The notes under the pieces were generated by a model. That model had not been told where the DNA came from. It was given only the letters and a program-made list of their open reading frames with translations, and ran no database searches. A DNA stretch of 64,000 nucleotides from AP-15 sp963833745. GTDB lineage: Bacteria > Pseudomonadota > Alphaproteobacteria > ATCC43930 > CGMCC-115725. A program made the translations under genes and the position numbers. Shown here in pieces: positions 63,831 to 64,000 of this stretch; position 1 is the first letter of the stretch; each line of letters starts with the position of its first letter. Location: the NCBI GenBank assembly GCA_963833745.1, contig CAWHZD010000004.1, forward strand, positions 1,178,001-1,242,000. Direction: 5' to 3'.

Positions 63831-64000
63831 TCACTCCGCCTCACCCAACCCCTTGACCACGGTCAGCTCGTTGCCGCGGTCGTCGATGACCTTGACCGCG
63901 ACCTGGCGGTGCTCGCCGGCCGAAAACGGCGCGCTGACGGTGCCGGCCAAATGGTCCCACACGCTCTCGTCATGGCTCGCCCTCAGCGCCTTTTTCAAAT
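63831..64000 (-). CDS. Probable DNA methyltransferase, C-terminal end only
   Basis: 56 codons visible before the TGA at 63831-63833. The end reads VWDHLAGTVSAPFSAGEHRQ, VAVKVIDDRGNELTVVKGLG and EAE. The KVIDDRGNE pattern is typical of the C-terminus of adenine-specific methyltransferases with restriction partners. Its position upstream of the DUF559 and Res genes supports a Mod role. The catalytic motifs are outside the window. Confidence 0.6.
   Translation of the reverse strand, partial: LKKALRASHDESVWDHLAGTVSAPFSAGEHRQVAVKVIDDRGNELTVVKGLGEAE

Overview
The window is GC-rich alphaproteobacterial DNA. Evidence for this is the block secA / parvulin-type prolyl isomerase / argJ / mutT, a hopanoid-associated MlaC/HpnM protein, a stressosome operon, and IS families common in Hyphomicrobiales and Rhodospirillales. 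The species cannot be fixed from sequence alone. Both edges cut genes: a histidine kinase at base 1 and a probable DNA methyltransferase at base 64000.

Layout. (1) 1-6.5 kb: a tightly overlapping minus-strand operon rsbR-rsbS-rsbT, then an ATPase/PP2C fusion, a hybrid kinase that begins with an RsbT-like ATPase, and a receiver-kinase. A divergent single-domain receiver gene lies upstream. It reads as a stressosome partner-switch wired to two-component signalling. (2) 6.5-21 kb: scattered stress or envelope genes (DUF1003, DUF6496-like, HpnM, a two-repeat protein of unknown function, an LLM flavin oxidoreductase) among IS elements (IS5, ISNCY-like, IS1595, IS256), gene remnants and an old tRNA/integrase scar. 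(3) 21-27.7 kb: a class I glutamine amidotransferase gene cut by an IS21 element and then an IS66 element, followed by the tail of a Ku gene. (4) 27.9-34.8 kb: a compact azol(in)e-peptide (TOMM/LAP) cluster on the minus strand. It holds a 160-residue precursor with a 17-cysteine Gly-rich core, a fused E1-like/YcaO cyclodehydratase and a SagB-type dehydrogenase. The cyclodehydratase is split by an IS256 element whose removal restores the reading frame exactly. (5) 35-43 kb: a decayed transposase, a group II intron, a low-GC cupin gene and a lectin-like beta-propeller gene, and a winged-helix/cyclase/AAA/TPR regulator truncated by an IS. (6) 43-53.9 kb: nested IS21 elements, a split Mu/Tn7-like transposase with its ATPase, a decayed IS21 with five 23-bp terminal repeats, and a LigD fragment. 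(7) 54-64 kb: conserved chromosome (tRNA-Lys, secA, ppi, argJ, mutT), then a type III-like restriction locus with many GC-rich palindromes.

Genes that work together: the Rsb module with its kinases, the three TOMM genes, and the restriction helicase-nuclease with its partner methyltransferase. The Ku and LigD remnants, 26 kb apart, suggest that a non-homologous end-joining locus decayed here. Two IS21 copies (21950-24478 and 48773-51301) are the same length and nearly identical, so transposition was recent.

The most interesting candidates are the IS-silenced TOMM cluster with its unusual long leader, and the stressosome operon with its ATPase/kinase fusions.
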